The notes under the pieces: generated by a model
The model's input: the letters and a program-made list of their open reading frames with translations, nothing else
What the model was told of the DNA's origin: nothing
The model's database searches: none
Program-made: the position numbers and the translations under genes
From: Erinaceus europaeus
Taxonomy: Eukaryota; Chordata; Mammalia; Eulipotyphla; Erinaceidae
Assembly: GCF_950295315.1 (NCBI RefSeq)
Contig: NC_080175.1
Span: 88,870,161 to 88,934,160 of the forward strand
Direction: 5' to 3'
DNA: 64,000 nt
Shown: in pieces, positions 55,885 through 64,000 of the stretch
Layout of the letters: each line of letters starts with the position of its first letter
Position numbering within the stretch: position 1 is the first letter of the stretch

Positions 55885-56190
55885 ATTTATATTTCAAAGG
55901 ACCCATGAGTATACTAGTTTTTTTTTTTTTTTTTTTTTTTTTTCTGAGCCTGACATCTGATATACAGGTGGATCCAAGTTATTATCTGGGGAGATGGTGT
56001 CATGGAAAAAGGACCAGAAAGCTAGATCAGGGAAGAGAGTAGCTCCCAAATATGGGAAAGGTGTATAAATATTGTTGACTGTAAACCTCATCAGTTTGAT
56101 ATGATCTGGGGCCCATATTTATCTTTGGAGCCTATGTGACCTCTGCATCCCTGTAGATCTGAACTCACATTCTGTATCATGAGTAAGACA
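55885..56190 (-). mobile_element. Internal piece of long-type L1 3'UTR, antisense
   Basis: atttcaaaggacccatgagt, T-run at about 55918-55942, gagcctgacatctgatatac, atggtgtcatgg, to ctgtatcatgagtaag. It lacks the L1 3' terminus at its left edge, where the truncated SINE abuts. Confidence 0.82.
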
Positions 56191-56194
56191 CTGA

Positions 56195-57060
56195 TTTCTA
56201 CAAAGTTGAATTCATTAAATTCTTCCAAGAGTATGCTGCTTTCTTCTTTCCATACCAGCCTTCTCCTTTGAGGAGAATGAACCTGTAACATATGTCCATC
56301 TAAACAAAAAATAATGTAAGAGGATTTTTGTTTCTTAATTTGCAATTTTTTACACATAGGATCCTCCTCTCTCTCTCTCTCTCTTTTCACACATAATGCA
56401 TCTTATGTTCCAACCAAGCATGTATTGTCTTATCAACAAGCTAGGGATTACTTTATGCCCTCACAAACAGGAAACTTGTTGCTTTAAAAGTTACTATCAT
56501 GTAAATTTGCCTCCAGGATAGTCTGCCTTTTTTAAAACTGCTTCTAAGATGAAACCTGCCCTGAGGGAGGTTAAGAAGTACAACTACTAACTCAGAACTT
56601 TGTTTTAGATAATGTTTTCTCTTTATTCCATTCAATGCTGACTCAGAAATTGAAGTTCTTCTTTGTTTCCAAGCAGTAGGGATAGTTTCTCCTAGCTAAT
56701 ACTTCTCAAGATCTTTGTAAAAATAAAAGATGAGGGAGAACTGAAGAACTCACTTACCAGATTAGCATTATCCTTTTAACTGTAGCAAGGCAAAAACACT
56801 GGAAGATGAGAAAAATCACATGTCATTATCCCTGATGAACATAAATACAGTATCCTCAGAAGTGTTTTAGAGTACATTAAATTCAAGAGAACATTACAAG
56901 AACCACACATCACGATCACATGGGACTTACTATAGGGATACAAGTTTTATTTATGCAAATTAATTAATGTGATGCACTGCATTAATAAAATTATGTGTCC
57001 CAGAAAAAACAGGATAAACTTGGATAATATATCTTGCCCTCACCAAACAGAGGAAGCTTC
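56195..57060. other. Unique stretch, 0.87 kb
   Basis: No gene or repeat recognised; CT run at 56369-56385. Confidence 0.5.
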
Positions 57061-57064
57061 AGAA

Positions 57065-57660
57065 TTCTGGTTTGTTGGTCTTTTGGATCTCTTCTGTGGT
57101 GAATATTCTGTTCATATCCTCTCCCCATTCTTAGATGAAATCAGTTTCATTCTCCTATATGTTTCAATTCAATTTTTCCTGACACCACTTGTTGAAGAGA
57201 CTGTCTTTTTCCCCAGTTAATAGTCTGGGCACCTTGCCACAGATTAGATGTCCATAGGTGTGGGGGCTTGTTTCTTGGCTCTTAATTCTGTTCCACTAAT
57301 CAGAGTGTCTATTTATGATCCAGAACCAAGCAGTTTTGATTACAGTGGCCCAAGAATACAATCTGAGATCTGGGAGTATGATGACTAAAAGTTCTGTTAT
57401 TTCTTCTCAAGATTGTTTTGGCATTCTAGGTATTTTATTGTTTCAGATAAACATTTGTAGTTTTTGTTGTATTCTAAAAAATTGATTGGGATTTTGATGG
57501 GGATTGCATTAAATTTGTATAAGTCTCTGGGTAGTATGTTCATTCTGGTGATATTAATTCTTCCAGCCCATGAACATGGAATATCTTTCCATTTCTTTAT
57601 ATATATTTTTCTATTTCCTTGAATAGTGACTCAAAACTTTTAGTACACAAGTCCTTCACA
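57065..57660 (-). mobile_element. Old L1 ORF2 3' segment, antisense (L1MA-like)
   Basis: cacttgttgaagagactgtc, ttaattctgttccactaatc, agcagttttgattacagtgg, gggagtatgatg and ttgatggggattgcattaaa follow the well-known antisense L1 ORF2 order. Diverged, so older than the hedgehog-specific L1 copies. Confidence 0.88.
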
Positions 57661-57735
57661 TTTTTTTTTTTTTTTTTTTTGGTCACTTTCCAGCCTTGTG
57701 AGGGTTCTCCAGACTGTTCTCCACAGGGGTAGGGC
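57661..57735 (-). mobile_element. T-run plus short L1 ORF2 antisense piece
   Basis: A T run of about 20 bases, then cagccttgtgagggttctcc, agactgttctccacaggggt, equivalent to the ORF2 segment near 9090-9126 of the other antisense L1. Confidence 0.6.
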
Positions 57736-57892
57736 CAATTTTCATTGTCTTTCACTTCTTTTATAGATAATTGTTTTAACAAAATGAAGGTAGAAGAAAA
57801 TGTCTCTCCAAATAAAAAGGTCATCTATGATAATTTCATATAAGGTTGAAAACTTTAAAATATTTTTATTCTTGCATTTAAAAAAATTTATT

Positions 57893-58055
57893 TGAGCTGG
57901 GAAGATATAATAGTTAGGCAAATTACTATCATGCCTAAGCCCCCATTATCCCAGTTTCTATTCCTAGCATAACCATTAGCAACAGCTTAGTACTGCTTGG
58001 TCATCTCTTTGTATTTTTATCTTGTAACACTCTCATTAAAATAAATAAATTAAAA
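57893..58055 (+). mobile_element. SINE family D, sense, degenerate
   Basis: gagctgggaagatataatag, tatcatgcctaagcccccat, cagcttagtactgcttggtc and an A/T tail. Confidence 0.6.
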
Positions 58056-58225
58056 AATATTAATATTATAGGGAGAGGGCAGGAGATCAGAATACATTCT
58101 CTTCCTCCTTCTTTTCCCCTATAGTAAGGAATAAGATAATAATGGCCATTTCTGTCATTTTTATTCAAAGTACTTGTGGAAGTCCTACCTGGATAAGTTA
58201 AGCAAGAAACACAAAACAAACATTA

Positions 58226-58512
58226 GGGAGCCGGGCGGTAGCGCAGCGGGTTAAGCACACATGGTGCAAAGCCAAGGACCAGCGTAAGGATTCTGGTTCA
58301 AGCCTCGGCTCCCCACCTGTAGGGGAGTCGCTTCACAGGTGGTGAAGCTGGTCTGCAGGTGTCTGTCTTTCTCTCCCCCTCTCTGTCTTCCCCTCCTCTC
58401 TCCATTTCTCTCTGTCCAATCCAAAGACAGCAAAACAACAACAACAACAAGAATAATAACCACAACAATGATAAAAAATAAGGGCAACAAAAGAATTAAA
58501 TAAATTTAAAAA
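58226..58512 (+). mobile_element. SINE family A, short-tail, sense
   Basis: gggagccgggcggtagcgca head, A box tagcgcagcgg, B box ctggttcaagcctcgg, CT body, AAC repeats and AAATAAA tail. Short aacatta repeats on both sides may be the TSD. Confidence 0.94.
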
Positions 58513-58514
58513 AC

Positions 58515-58878
58515 ATTAAAAATTTAAATAATAATAAAAAAACAAGAAGTAATACTTTTCTCTTTGACATGACATGATATTATATACAAAAAACTCTAAA
58601 GATTCCAGAAAAATCTTCCTTGAAGTTGAAATCATTGATATTTCAGAATGCAAAATTCATATACAATAATGAGTTTGCTCATGCAATAATAATTAGCCAC
58701 CAGAAAGATAATTTAAGAAAATAATCATGTTTCAATAGGATAGATGTAACATATTCAAGAATAAATTTAACTAAGGAGGTAAAAAAAGTAGATAAATATG
58801 CTGAAAGCTAAAAATCATTGATTAAATTGAATAAAGCACAGAAACAAATATAGACATATATGTACAGGAAAGAGTATA
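58515..58878. other. Unique AT-rich stretch
   Basis: No recognisable feature. Confidence 0.5.
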
Positions 58879-58880
58879 TT

Positions 58881-59103
58881 TTTATTTAAAAAATTTTATT
58901 ATCTTCATTTATTTATTGGATAGAGACAGCCATAAATTGAGAGGGTAGGGGGAGATAGAGAGGAGAAGAGACAGAGAGATACCTTGAATACTGCTTCATT
59001 GCTTGTGAAGCCTTCCCCCTGTGGGTGAGGACTGTGGGCTCTATTCTGGGTTCTTGCTCATACTAGCATGTGCACTCAACCAAGTACAGCACCACTTGGC
59101 CCC
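58881..59103 (-). mobile_element. SINE family B, antisense
   Basis: tcatttatttattggataga, purine body, gaagccttccccctgtgggt and ending gcaccacttggcccc. TSDs aggaaagagtatatt (about 58866) and aggaaagggtatatt (about 59104). Confidence 0.93.
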
Positions 59104-59316
59104 AGGAAAGGGTATATTAAAACACTGTTGGTGAGAGTATAAATTATTATTCTAAAGGAAAACAGTATGGGGAATCCCTTATAAAAATAAAAAAGAGAAA
59201 AATATAATTATCTAGAAATCTCTCTCCTTTGTATACATTCAAATAAAGCAAATCACAGTTATTGGGTATTGGTATTTGCACTTCAAAAGTAATTACAACT
59301 TACACAATGCCCAACA

Positions 59317-59652
59317 TGTGAAAACCATTAACTCACCATTTGACTGACATTGGTTTGGTCTCATCCTCCCCGCCTCTGGGAGATTGTGGTTTAGCCCCTG
59401 CTAGTTTCACGCTTCCCCTTCTCCCCGCCCCTGACCCTCTGTACTTCCTGAGTTTCTGGGCAGCTGCCAGAGGAGAAGGATGCAGGACAGATCTGTGTGG
59501 TGATTAGTTTAGGACTCCCTGCGGCTGCTGGAAGAGAAAGATGGAGGAGCAGATTGCCGGCTCGTGAATAAAGATTAAACTGCGGTTCTCAGCTCAGCCG
59601 TGTGTCTCTGGTCATCTCTGTTACCCGCCCATGAAGCCAACCCAGGGAAAAA
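59317..59652 (+). mobile_element. Solo LTR of an endogenous retrovirus, sense
   Basis: A 336-bp GC-richer block starting tgtgaaaacc. AATAAA lies at 59567-59572, followed by aactgcggttctcagctcag and gtctctggtcatctctgtta, an R-U5-like arrangement resembling short class II (ERV2/ERVK-type) LTRs. caaca occurs on both edges (59312-59316 and 59653-59657). The right edge is not a clean CA, so boundaries are approximate. No internal gag/pol/env sequence is attached. Confidence 0.65.
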
Positions 59653-59717
59653 CAACATAAATTGATAAAATTCCATTCATAATATGAATACTACTAGCCT
59701 TAAAAACAGAAGTAAAA

Positions 59718-60008
59718 GGGCCAGGTGGTGGCTCACCTAGTAAATTTCACTTGTTTCCATATTTGAAGATCCAGGCTCAGGTCTGAGGTTTCTACCTGCA
59801 GGGAGAAGCTTCATGAACAGTAGAACAGTGTTGTAGGTGTTTCTCCTTCTCTCTCTCTCTCTCTCTCCCACAGTAATAATAAGCTGCCAGAAGATAATTT
59901 TAGAAAATAATAATATTTCTCTCATCCTTTTAATGATAAAGAAAAAAAAAGGACTTCCAGGGTCAGTGGATTGTATAGGCACTAAGTGCCATGGTAGCTC
60001 AGGTGATA
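59718..60008 (+). mobile_element. SINE family B, sense, with long tail block
   Basis: gggccaggtggtggctcacc, weak B box (aggctcaggtctgagg), CT run 59850-59869, A-run, then ggacttccagggtcagtgga. Confidence 0.8.
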
Positions 60009-60055
60009 AAAATACAATACGATACGATACGATACGATACAATACAATACAGTAT
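60009..60055. repeat. (GATAC/AATAC)n pentanucleotide array
   Basis: About four GATAC and several AATAC units in the tail of the preceding SINE. Confidence 0.92.
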
Positions 60056-60069
60056 AGTAAAGTTCAGTA

Positions 60070-60540
60070 CAATGCACAATAAACAAGTAAATCAATAAAT
60101 TCCTGTTATCTGTGGCATTATGGAAAAGCCCAGATTACATTAAACTAAGTATGCAAAACAAAGCACCCAAGCCAATATTGCATAAATTATCAATTTCTTT
60201 GCCATTTTATCTGGAAGCAAATATCTAAGTCTTACTTGTAGAAAATATACCTTGTTCCAAGAATCAATATAGTGAAAGAAACTGATCATATTTTGTCATA
60301 GTAAAAATTATCAATCATGGAAGACAATAAGATAACATAAATGAGAAACACGGTAATACAGCAAAGAACATGTTCGACATTCATTTGTACATCTTTTTTT
60401 TTTACAAGTAACTAAATGACAAATGCATTTTTTTTTTATGCCATTGGGAATAAGTGCGCACAAAGCCTTCAGCATAGCTGATGTTAAAGACAAACATTCC
60501 ACAGGTGTTTCCTTCTACATATTTTGTGGCTTAGAGCTTT
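60070..60540. other. Unique stretch
   Basis: No recognisable feature. Confidence 0.5.
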
Positions 60541-60544
60541 TTTA

Positions 60545-61090
60545 TTTTATTAGTGATTTTATAATGATTTATAAGATTTTAAGGTAATATGGGTATAATT
60601 CCACACCACTCCCACCAATGAAGTTCTGTATACAAAGCCGTTTTCTCTTTCTCTTCCTATCCCCATCTTTATATCTCTGTACTATCAAATCAAAGAATGG
60701 AAAAGAAAAAAAAAGATGGCCACTGTGAGTTCTATCAATATTGTCATAGATATGGGTGGATTATATATACTCCACCATTTTATTCACTTTTATGGCGCTG
60801 CCTTCACTTCCCTTCTAAGCCACACCCACACTCATGACAACTTCCAGGTGTCTTTTCTTTTGTTCTATCTGTCTCAGATAAAAGAAAGAGTAACTACTTC
60901 CTTAGGTGTTCTACAGTTTCTCTTTCCTCTCAGTGATGGTATAGAAACAAAGATTCCTAACCACAATCATTCCAGATTTTTGTGGAACAGAGGTCCACAG
61001 AGTCCATGGTCTTACATTTCTCACCTCTTGGAATATGAAGCAGAAGGAAGGAGTTCTGGCTTCTGTAACTGACTCTCAAGTGGGCATGAT
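60545..61090 (-). mobile_element. Old antisense long-type L1 3'UTR
   Basis: aatatgggtataattccaca, ccactcccaccaatgaagtt and later ggaggagttctggc-like text (61046-61060, ttctggcttctgtaact) fit the terminal part of the long 3'UTR at high divergence. The middle (60720-60990) is not matched. Confidence 0.55.
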
Positions 61091-61094
61091 GTTA

Positions 61095-61529
61095 TTTCTC
61101 CTTAGTAGAAGGATAACTTTCCAGTATAGATTATTCCTGGTTTGTTGTTTTTATATTCCAGTATTTTGAATACATCATTTCACCCTCTTTTGATCTTTAG
61201 TATTTCTGCTGAAAAATTTAATGATGGCCTGATGAGAGTACCTTTATACATCACATTTTTTGCAACCTTTAATATCTATTTTTTTATAATTAACTCTTCA
61301 AAATTTTACTGTTATGCGCCATGGTGTTTTAGTCTCTGCATGAAGATTGCTTATTTGGTGTAATACTAGCATTATTAGTTGACATATGAAAGTACCTCAC
61401 CAAAGAAAATGTTTGAGGGTTGTCAGAAAAGTCATGATACATGTTTACATAGAGAAACACATCGTGACATTTCCTGACATACCACTAGATTTTTACCTTT
61501 GAATTCACTGGTTTTAATATCCATATGAT
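61095..61529. other. Unique stretch
   Basis: No gene or repeat recognised. Confidence 0.5.
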
Positions 61530-61540
61530 CTATGTCATTG

Positions 61541-61830
61541 CTTTCTTTTTTTTAATATTTATTTTATTTATTTATTCCCTTTTGTTGCCCTTGTTGTTTT
61601 ATTATTGTAGTTATTATTGTTGTTGTCGTTGTTGTATAGGACAGAGAGAAATGGAGAGAGGAGGGGAAGACAGAGAGGGGGAGAGAAAGATAGACACCTG
61701 CAGACCTGCTTCACCGCCTGGGAAGCGACTCCCCTGCAGGTGGGGAGCCGGGGTTTGAACCGGGATCCTTATGCCGGTCCTTGAGCTTTGCGCCACCTGC
61801 GCTTAACCCGCTGCGCTACAGCCCGACTCC
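61541..61830 (-). mobile_element. SINE family A, near-consensus, antisense, perfect TSD
   Basis: Near-identical to 53379-53670, including the gttgttgtcgttgtt tract and ccgcctg/gaagcgactc. Perfect 11-bp TSDs ctatgtcattg at 61530-61540 and 61831-61841. One of the youngest insertions in the window. Confidence 0.96.
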
Positions 61831-61974
61831 CTATGTCATTGTCTTCTATGACTTTCTTCGTCTCATTTATTGAATTCTTCAGAGTTTGGATATGTTAGAT
61901 TCCTTTTTGATATTTGCAGCTTATTGGTGAATTACTCTTGCTCCTTATTTTTATTTCTTGGTATGCTTAATTAT

Positions 61975-62540
61975 TATTATCATTTTTTAAAGTGAACTAA
62001 GCTCTTTATTAACCAGGATCCCAGGACTTCTCACCTAGTAATGCCTGTGACCTCTCAGAGATGGGTTCTTTGCCCACTAAGGACTACATACCACTGTCTC
62101 TGAATTAAAAACATAAGTCAACACTGCATGGTTATATGAAAGGTCAGTGAATTCATAGCACAATATCATGTTTAATGACACATAGCAAGAGTTTTTGCAG
62201 TCTATTCCAATATACTGAACCTGTCCAAGTTCAAAGGCTGTGTTTATGTTAAGTTCATGACTTAGTCCTGAAGGCAACACCTGTTAGTGTGGCCATAAGG
62301 GGCATTGACACGCATCCTCCTTGTAGACTAATACTTCTCCTGATACACAAGCTGTTTGTTGGTAAATGTCCCTCTTCTTTTGTGTCTTATCACCTGCACT
62401 ATGTTTGCATAGCTCGTTCCCTGTTCAGTGAGCACCAGGGCAACTAGTACTGGAGCTCTGCCCAGACCTGCAGTACAGTGAAGAAAGAGCAAAGCATCAG
62501 TCAGGCTCTTCAGAAAACTTCCTCTTCACAAGACAAAGCC
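61975..62540 (-). pseudogene. PTP4A1: Processed pseudogene of PTP4A1-like phosphatase, 5'-truncated
   Basis: PTP4A1 (PRL-1) is a small prenylated dual-specificity phosphatase. The minus strand from about 62540 reads the last third of the coding sequence: KRKFSEEPD, the catalytic P-loop [15 protein letters not shown] (active-site Cys and Arg kept), [10 protein letters not shown] and [10 protein letters not shown]. After a premature TAG come further residues ending in a CCLQ tail (CCIQ in the gene; the prenylated end). There is a stop after EEPD, a frameshift just before the P-loop, and a stop replacing the Arg after EKY, so it is dead. 3'UTR-like sequence follows to an AATAAA (complement 62005-62010) and an A-rich end near 61983. 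No introns are visible, consistent with an mRNA copy. PTP4A2 is less likely because of the GH-x-N-x-CC spacing. The 5' end joins an L1 at about 62541. Confidence 0.8.
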
Positions 62541-62794
62541 AGTGGCATTCCTTTATGCAAACACTAAGTCAGAAGAAGAAATCCGGAGAGATCACTATAG
62601 AGCAAAACTAACAAAATATCTAGGAACAAACTTAACAAAAGAAGCAAAAGACTTGTACACTAACAACGTGCATCATTATTCAAGGAAATAGAAAAAAATA
62701 CAAGGAAGTGAAAAGATACTACATATTCATAGATTGCAAAAATCAACATCAAGAAAGTGAATGTTCTACCCAAAGCCATCTACAAATTTAATAC
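62536..62794 (+). pseudogene. L1 ORF2 remnant, first exposed block
   Basis: In-frame pieces include VAFLYANTKSEEEIR and YLGTNLTKEAKDLY, near the post-RT region of ORF2p. Stops and small frame shifts occur (for example after caaggaaatag at about 62690). Confidence 0.82.
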
Positions 62795-63085
62795 ACCGGA
62801 GATGGGCAGTAGTGCAGCGGGTTAAGCACACGTGGCGCAAAGCACAAGGACCAGCGTAAGGATCCTGGTTCAAGCCTCTGGCTCCCCACCAGCAGGGGAA
62901 GTCACTTCACCAGCAGTGAAGCAGGTCTGCAGGTGTCTAGCATTCTCTCCCCCTCTCTGTCTTCCCTTCCTCTCTCCGTTTCTCTCTGTCCTATCAAACA
63001 GAACAACATCAATAACAACAACAGTAACTACAACAATAAAACAACAAGGTCAACAAAAAGGCAATAAATAATTAATTAATACCAT
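62795..63085 (+). mobile_element. SINE family A, short-tail, sense, in L1
   Basis: gagatgggcagtagtgcagc head, B box ctggttcaagcctc, CT body, AAC repeats and an aattaattaat tail. Short taatac repeats at both sides. Confidence 0.92.
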
Positions 63086-63102
63086 CTCCATCTAGGGCCC
63101 AC

Positions 63103-63445
63103 CAATTTTTTTTTTTTTGCCTTCAGGGTTTCTGCGGGGGCTCAGTGCCTCACTATGGATCCATTGCTCCTGGAGATCTTTTTTCCCATTTTGTTGCCCT
63201 TATTGTTGCCATTGTTGTGGTCGTTGTTGTTATTGTTGTTGCTGTTGTTGTTGTTGTTGTGTAAGACAGAGAGAAACTGAGAGAGGAGAAGAAGACAGAG
63301 GGGGGGAGAGAAGAATAGTCACCTGCCTGTGGAGCGACCCTTCCGCAGGTGGATAACTGGGGGCTCCAATTCAGATCATTACGCTTGTCCTTGGGCTTCA
63401 TGTCATGTGTGCTTAACATGCTGCACGATCACCAGCCCTCCAGGA
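63103..63445 (-). mobile_element. SINE family A, long-tail type, antisense, in L1
   Basis: T-run, gccttcagggtttctgcggg tail block, (TTG)n at 63205-63260, purine body, head complement ending catgctgcacgatcacc. The L1 target, cccaccatttttt versus cctaccatttttt, is duplicated. Confidence 0.9.
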
Positions 63446-63566
63446 CCTACCATTTTTTAAAAAGATTATAACAAAGCTACAAAAGTTTATATAGAACCAG
63501 AAAACACCTAGAATTACCAAAACAGTCTTGAGAAAAAAGTAGAACTGGAGGCCTCATATACCCAGA

Positions 63567-63822
63567 TTTTTTTTTTCCTTTTTGTTGCCCTTGATTTTTT
63601 TTGTGTGTGTGGTTATTGTTGTTATTGATGTCATCGTTGTTAGATAGAATAGAGAGAAATGGAGAGAGGAGGGGAAGACAGAGATAGGGAGAAAAAGATA
63701 GACCAGACCTGCTTCACCACCTGTGAAGCGACTCCCCTGCAGGTGGGGAGCCAGGGGCTTGAACAAGTCCTTGCTATTTCACGCCACCTGCACTTAACCC
63801 TCTGTGCTACCACCGACTCCCA
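63567..63822 (-). mobile_element. SINE family A, antisense, in L1
   Basis: T-run, ttgttgcccttgattttttt, purine body and head complement. TSDs catatacccaga (about 63555) and catactcccaga (about 63821). The B-box region is shortened (gggcttgaacaagtccttgc). Confidence 0.92.
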
Positions 63823-64000
63823 TACTCCCAGATCTTAAACTATATTATGGAATCACCATAGTCAAAACATCTTGGTATAGGAACAAAAATAGACACACTG
63901 ACAAGTGGATCTGAACTTGGAGCCCACAAATAAGCTCTTACACTTAGTAAATCTTATATTTAACAAGGGTGCTCAAACTATTAAATGGAGAAAAGAGAAT
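63823..64000 (+). pseudogene. L1 ORF2 remnant, last exposed block
   Basis: gatcttaaactatattatgg and acatcttggtataggaacaaaaatagacacac match the conserved DFKLYY...[12 protein letters not shown] part of ORF2p. Frame broken; runs off the window. Confidence 0.85.

Larger units (their letters stand above)
62536..64000 (+). mobile_element. L1 ORF2 fragment, sense, interrupted by three SINEs
   Basis: L1 pieces are 62536-62794, about 63086-63102, 63446-63566 and 63823-64000 (window edge). They translate to landmarks such as VAFLYANT, TKYLGTNLTKEAKDLYTNN and [12 protein letters not shown], in the order expected for the second half of ORF2 with no gap beyond the SINEs. Probably continues past the window. 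Confidence 0.88.

Noticed and set aside
61525..61758. Repeated peptide MERGGEDREGERKIDTCRPA found in many frames
   Set aside because: It is the body of the family A SINE read in one frame, recurring wherever the SINE is antisense; not a protein family.
62262..62540. An expressed PTP4A phosphatase gene or exon
   Set aside because: Premature stops, a frameshift before the catalytic loop, a directly attached 3'UTR and an A-rich end indicate a dead processed copy.

Overview
This window looks like non-coding DNA from a small insectivorous mammal, most likely a hedgehog (Erinaceidae, for example Erinaceus). The basis is the dense set of tRNA-derived SINEs with an A box like tagcgcagcgg, a B box like ggttcgagcccc, a long CT-rich body (ctgtcttcccctcctctctcc) and a caacaac/aaataaa tail. 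I recognise these from hedgehog sequence; that assignment is recall plus inference. No intact protein-coding gene, tRNA, rRNA, CRISPR array or bacterial-type operon is visible. Almost every open frame of 60-210 codons is a SINE, a microsatellite, or a LINE-1 (L1) remnant.

Four SINE groups are named here for convenience. Family A is about 280 bp. Its tail is either short (caacaagggcaacaaaaggg then AAATAAA) or long (an extra block ending ccagcaataaccctggaggc). Family B is about 200-230 bp (tggcacacctggttgag ... ggttcaagccc ... caataaataaagataat). Families C and D are older tRNA-derived elements, C mostly antisense and D mostly sense. L1 copies fall into two 3'UTR lineages. One is short. The other has an unusually long 3'UTR (about 1.4-2.1 kb) ending gtggtgggaattgtgtggagttgtacccctcctac...ttaaataaaaaatt. 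The long 3'UTR is the commonest L1 piece here, at 1-1190, 6622-10338, 10489-10624, 16937-19955, 24969-25107, 26599-26823, 40325-41030, 41885-42665, 46745-47395, 52545-53000, 54228-54290, 55885-56190 and 60545-61090.

Layout. 1-6.6 kb: an old L1 3'UTR, then six SINEs in unique DNA. 6.6-10.6 kb: two L1 3' ends in opposite orientation, with SINEs inserted. 12.9-14.3 kb: the 5' part (ORF1 start plus 5'UTR) of an antisense L1. 16.9-20.0 kb: a TSD-flanked sense L1 nested in an antisense L1 3'UTR, giving a potential hairpin with arms of about 0.94 kb. 21.7-22.3 kb: a candidate solo LTR abutting 24 perfect TATACC units. 24.0-27.5 kb: a perfect 456-bp dispersed duplication and a tail-less L1 fragment flanked by short repeats. 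28-35 kb: mostly unique AT-rich DNA with microsatellites and nested SINEs. 35-38.2 kb: two L1 3' ends, one with perfect 15-bp TSDs. 40-47 kb: several L1 3'UTR copies. 50-51.6 kb: a 266-bp local templated copy inserted in a SINE. 57-60 kb: an old L1MA-like antisense L1 and a second LTR. 62.0-64.0 kb: a PTP4A1-like processed pseudogene joined head-to-head to a SINE-riddled L1 ORF2.

Nothing here suggests genes working together. The biology visible is retrotransposition, nested insertion, local templated copying and microsatellite growth. Boundaries are read by eye and are usually good to about 5-15 bases unless a target-site duplication (TSD) is quoted.
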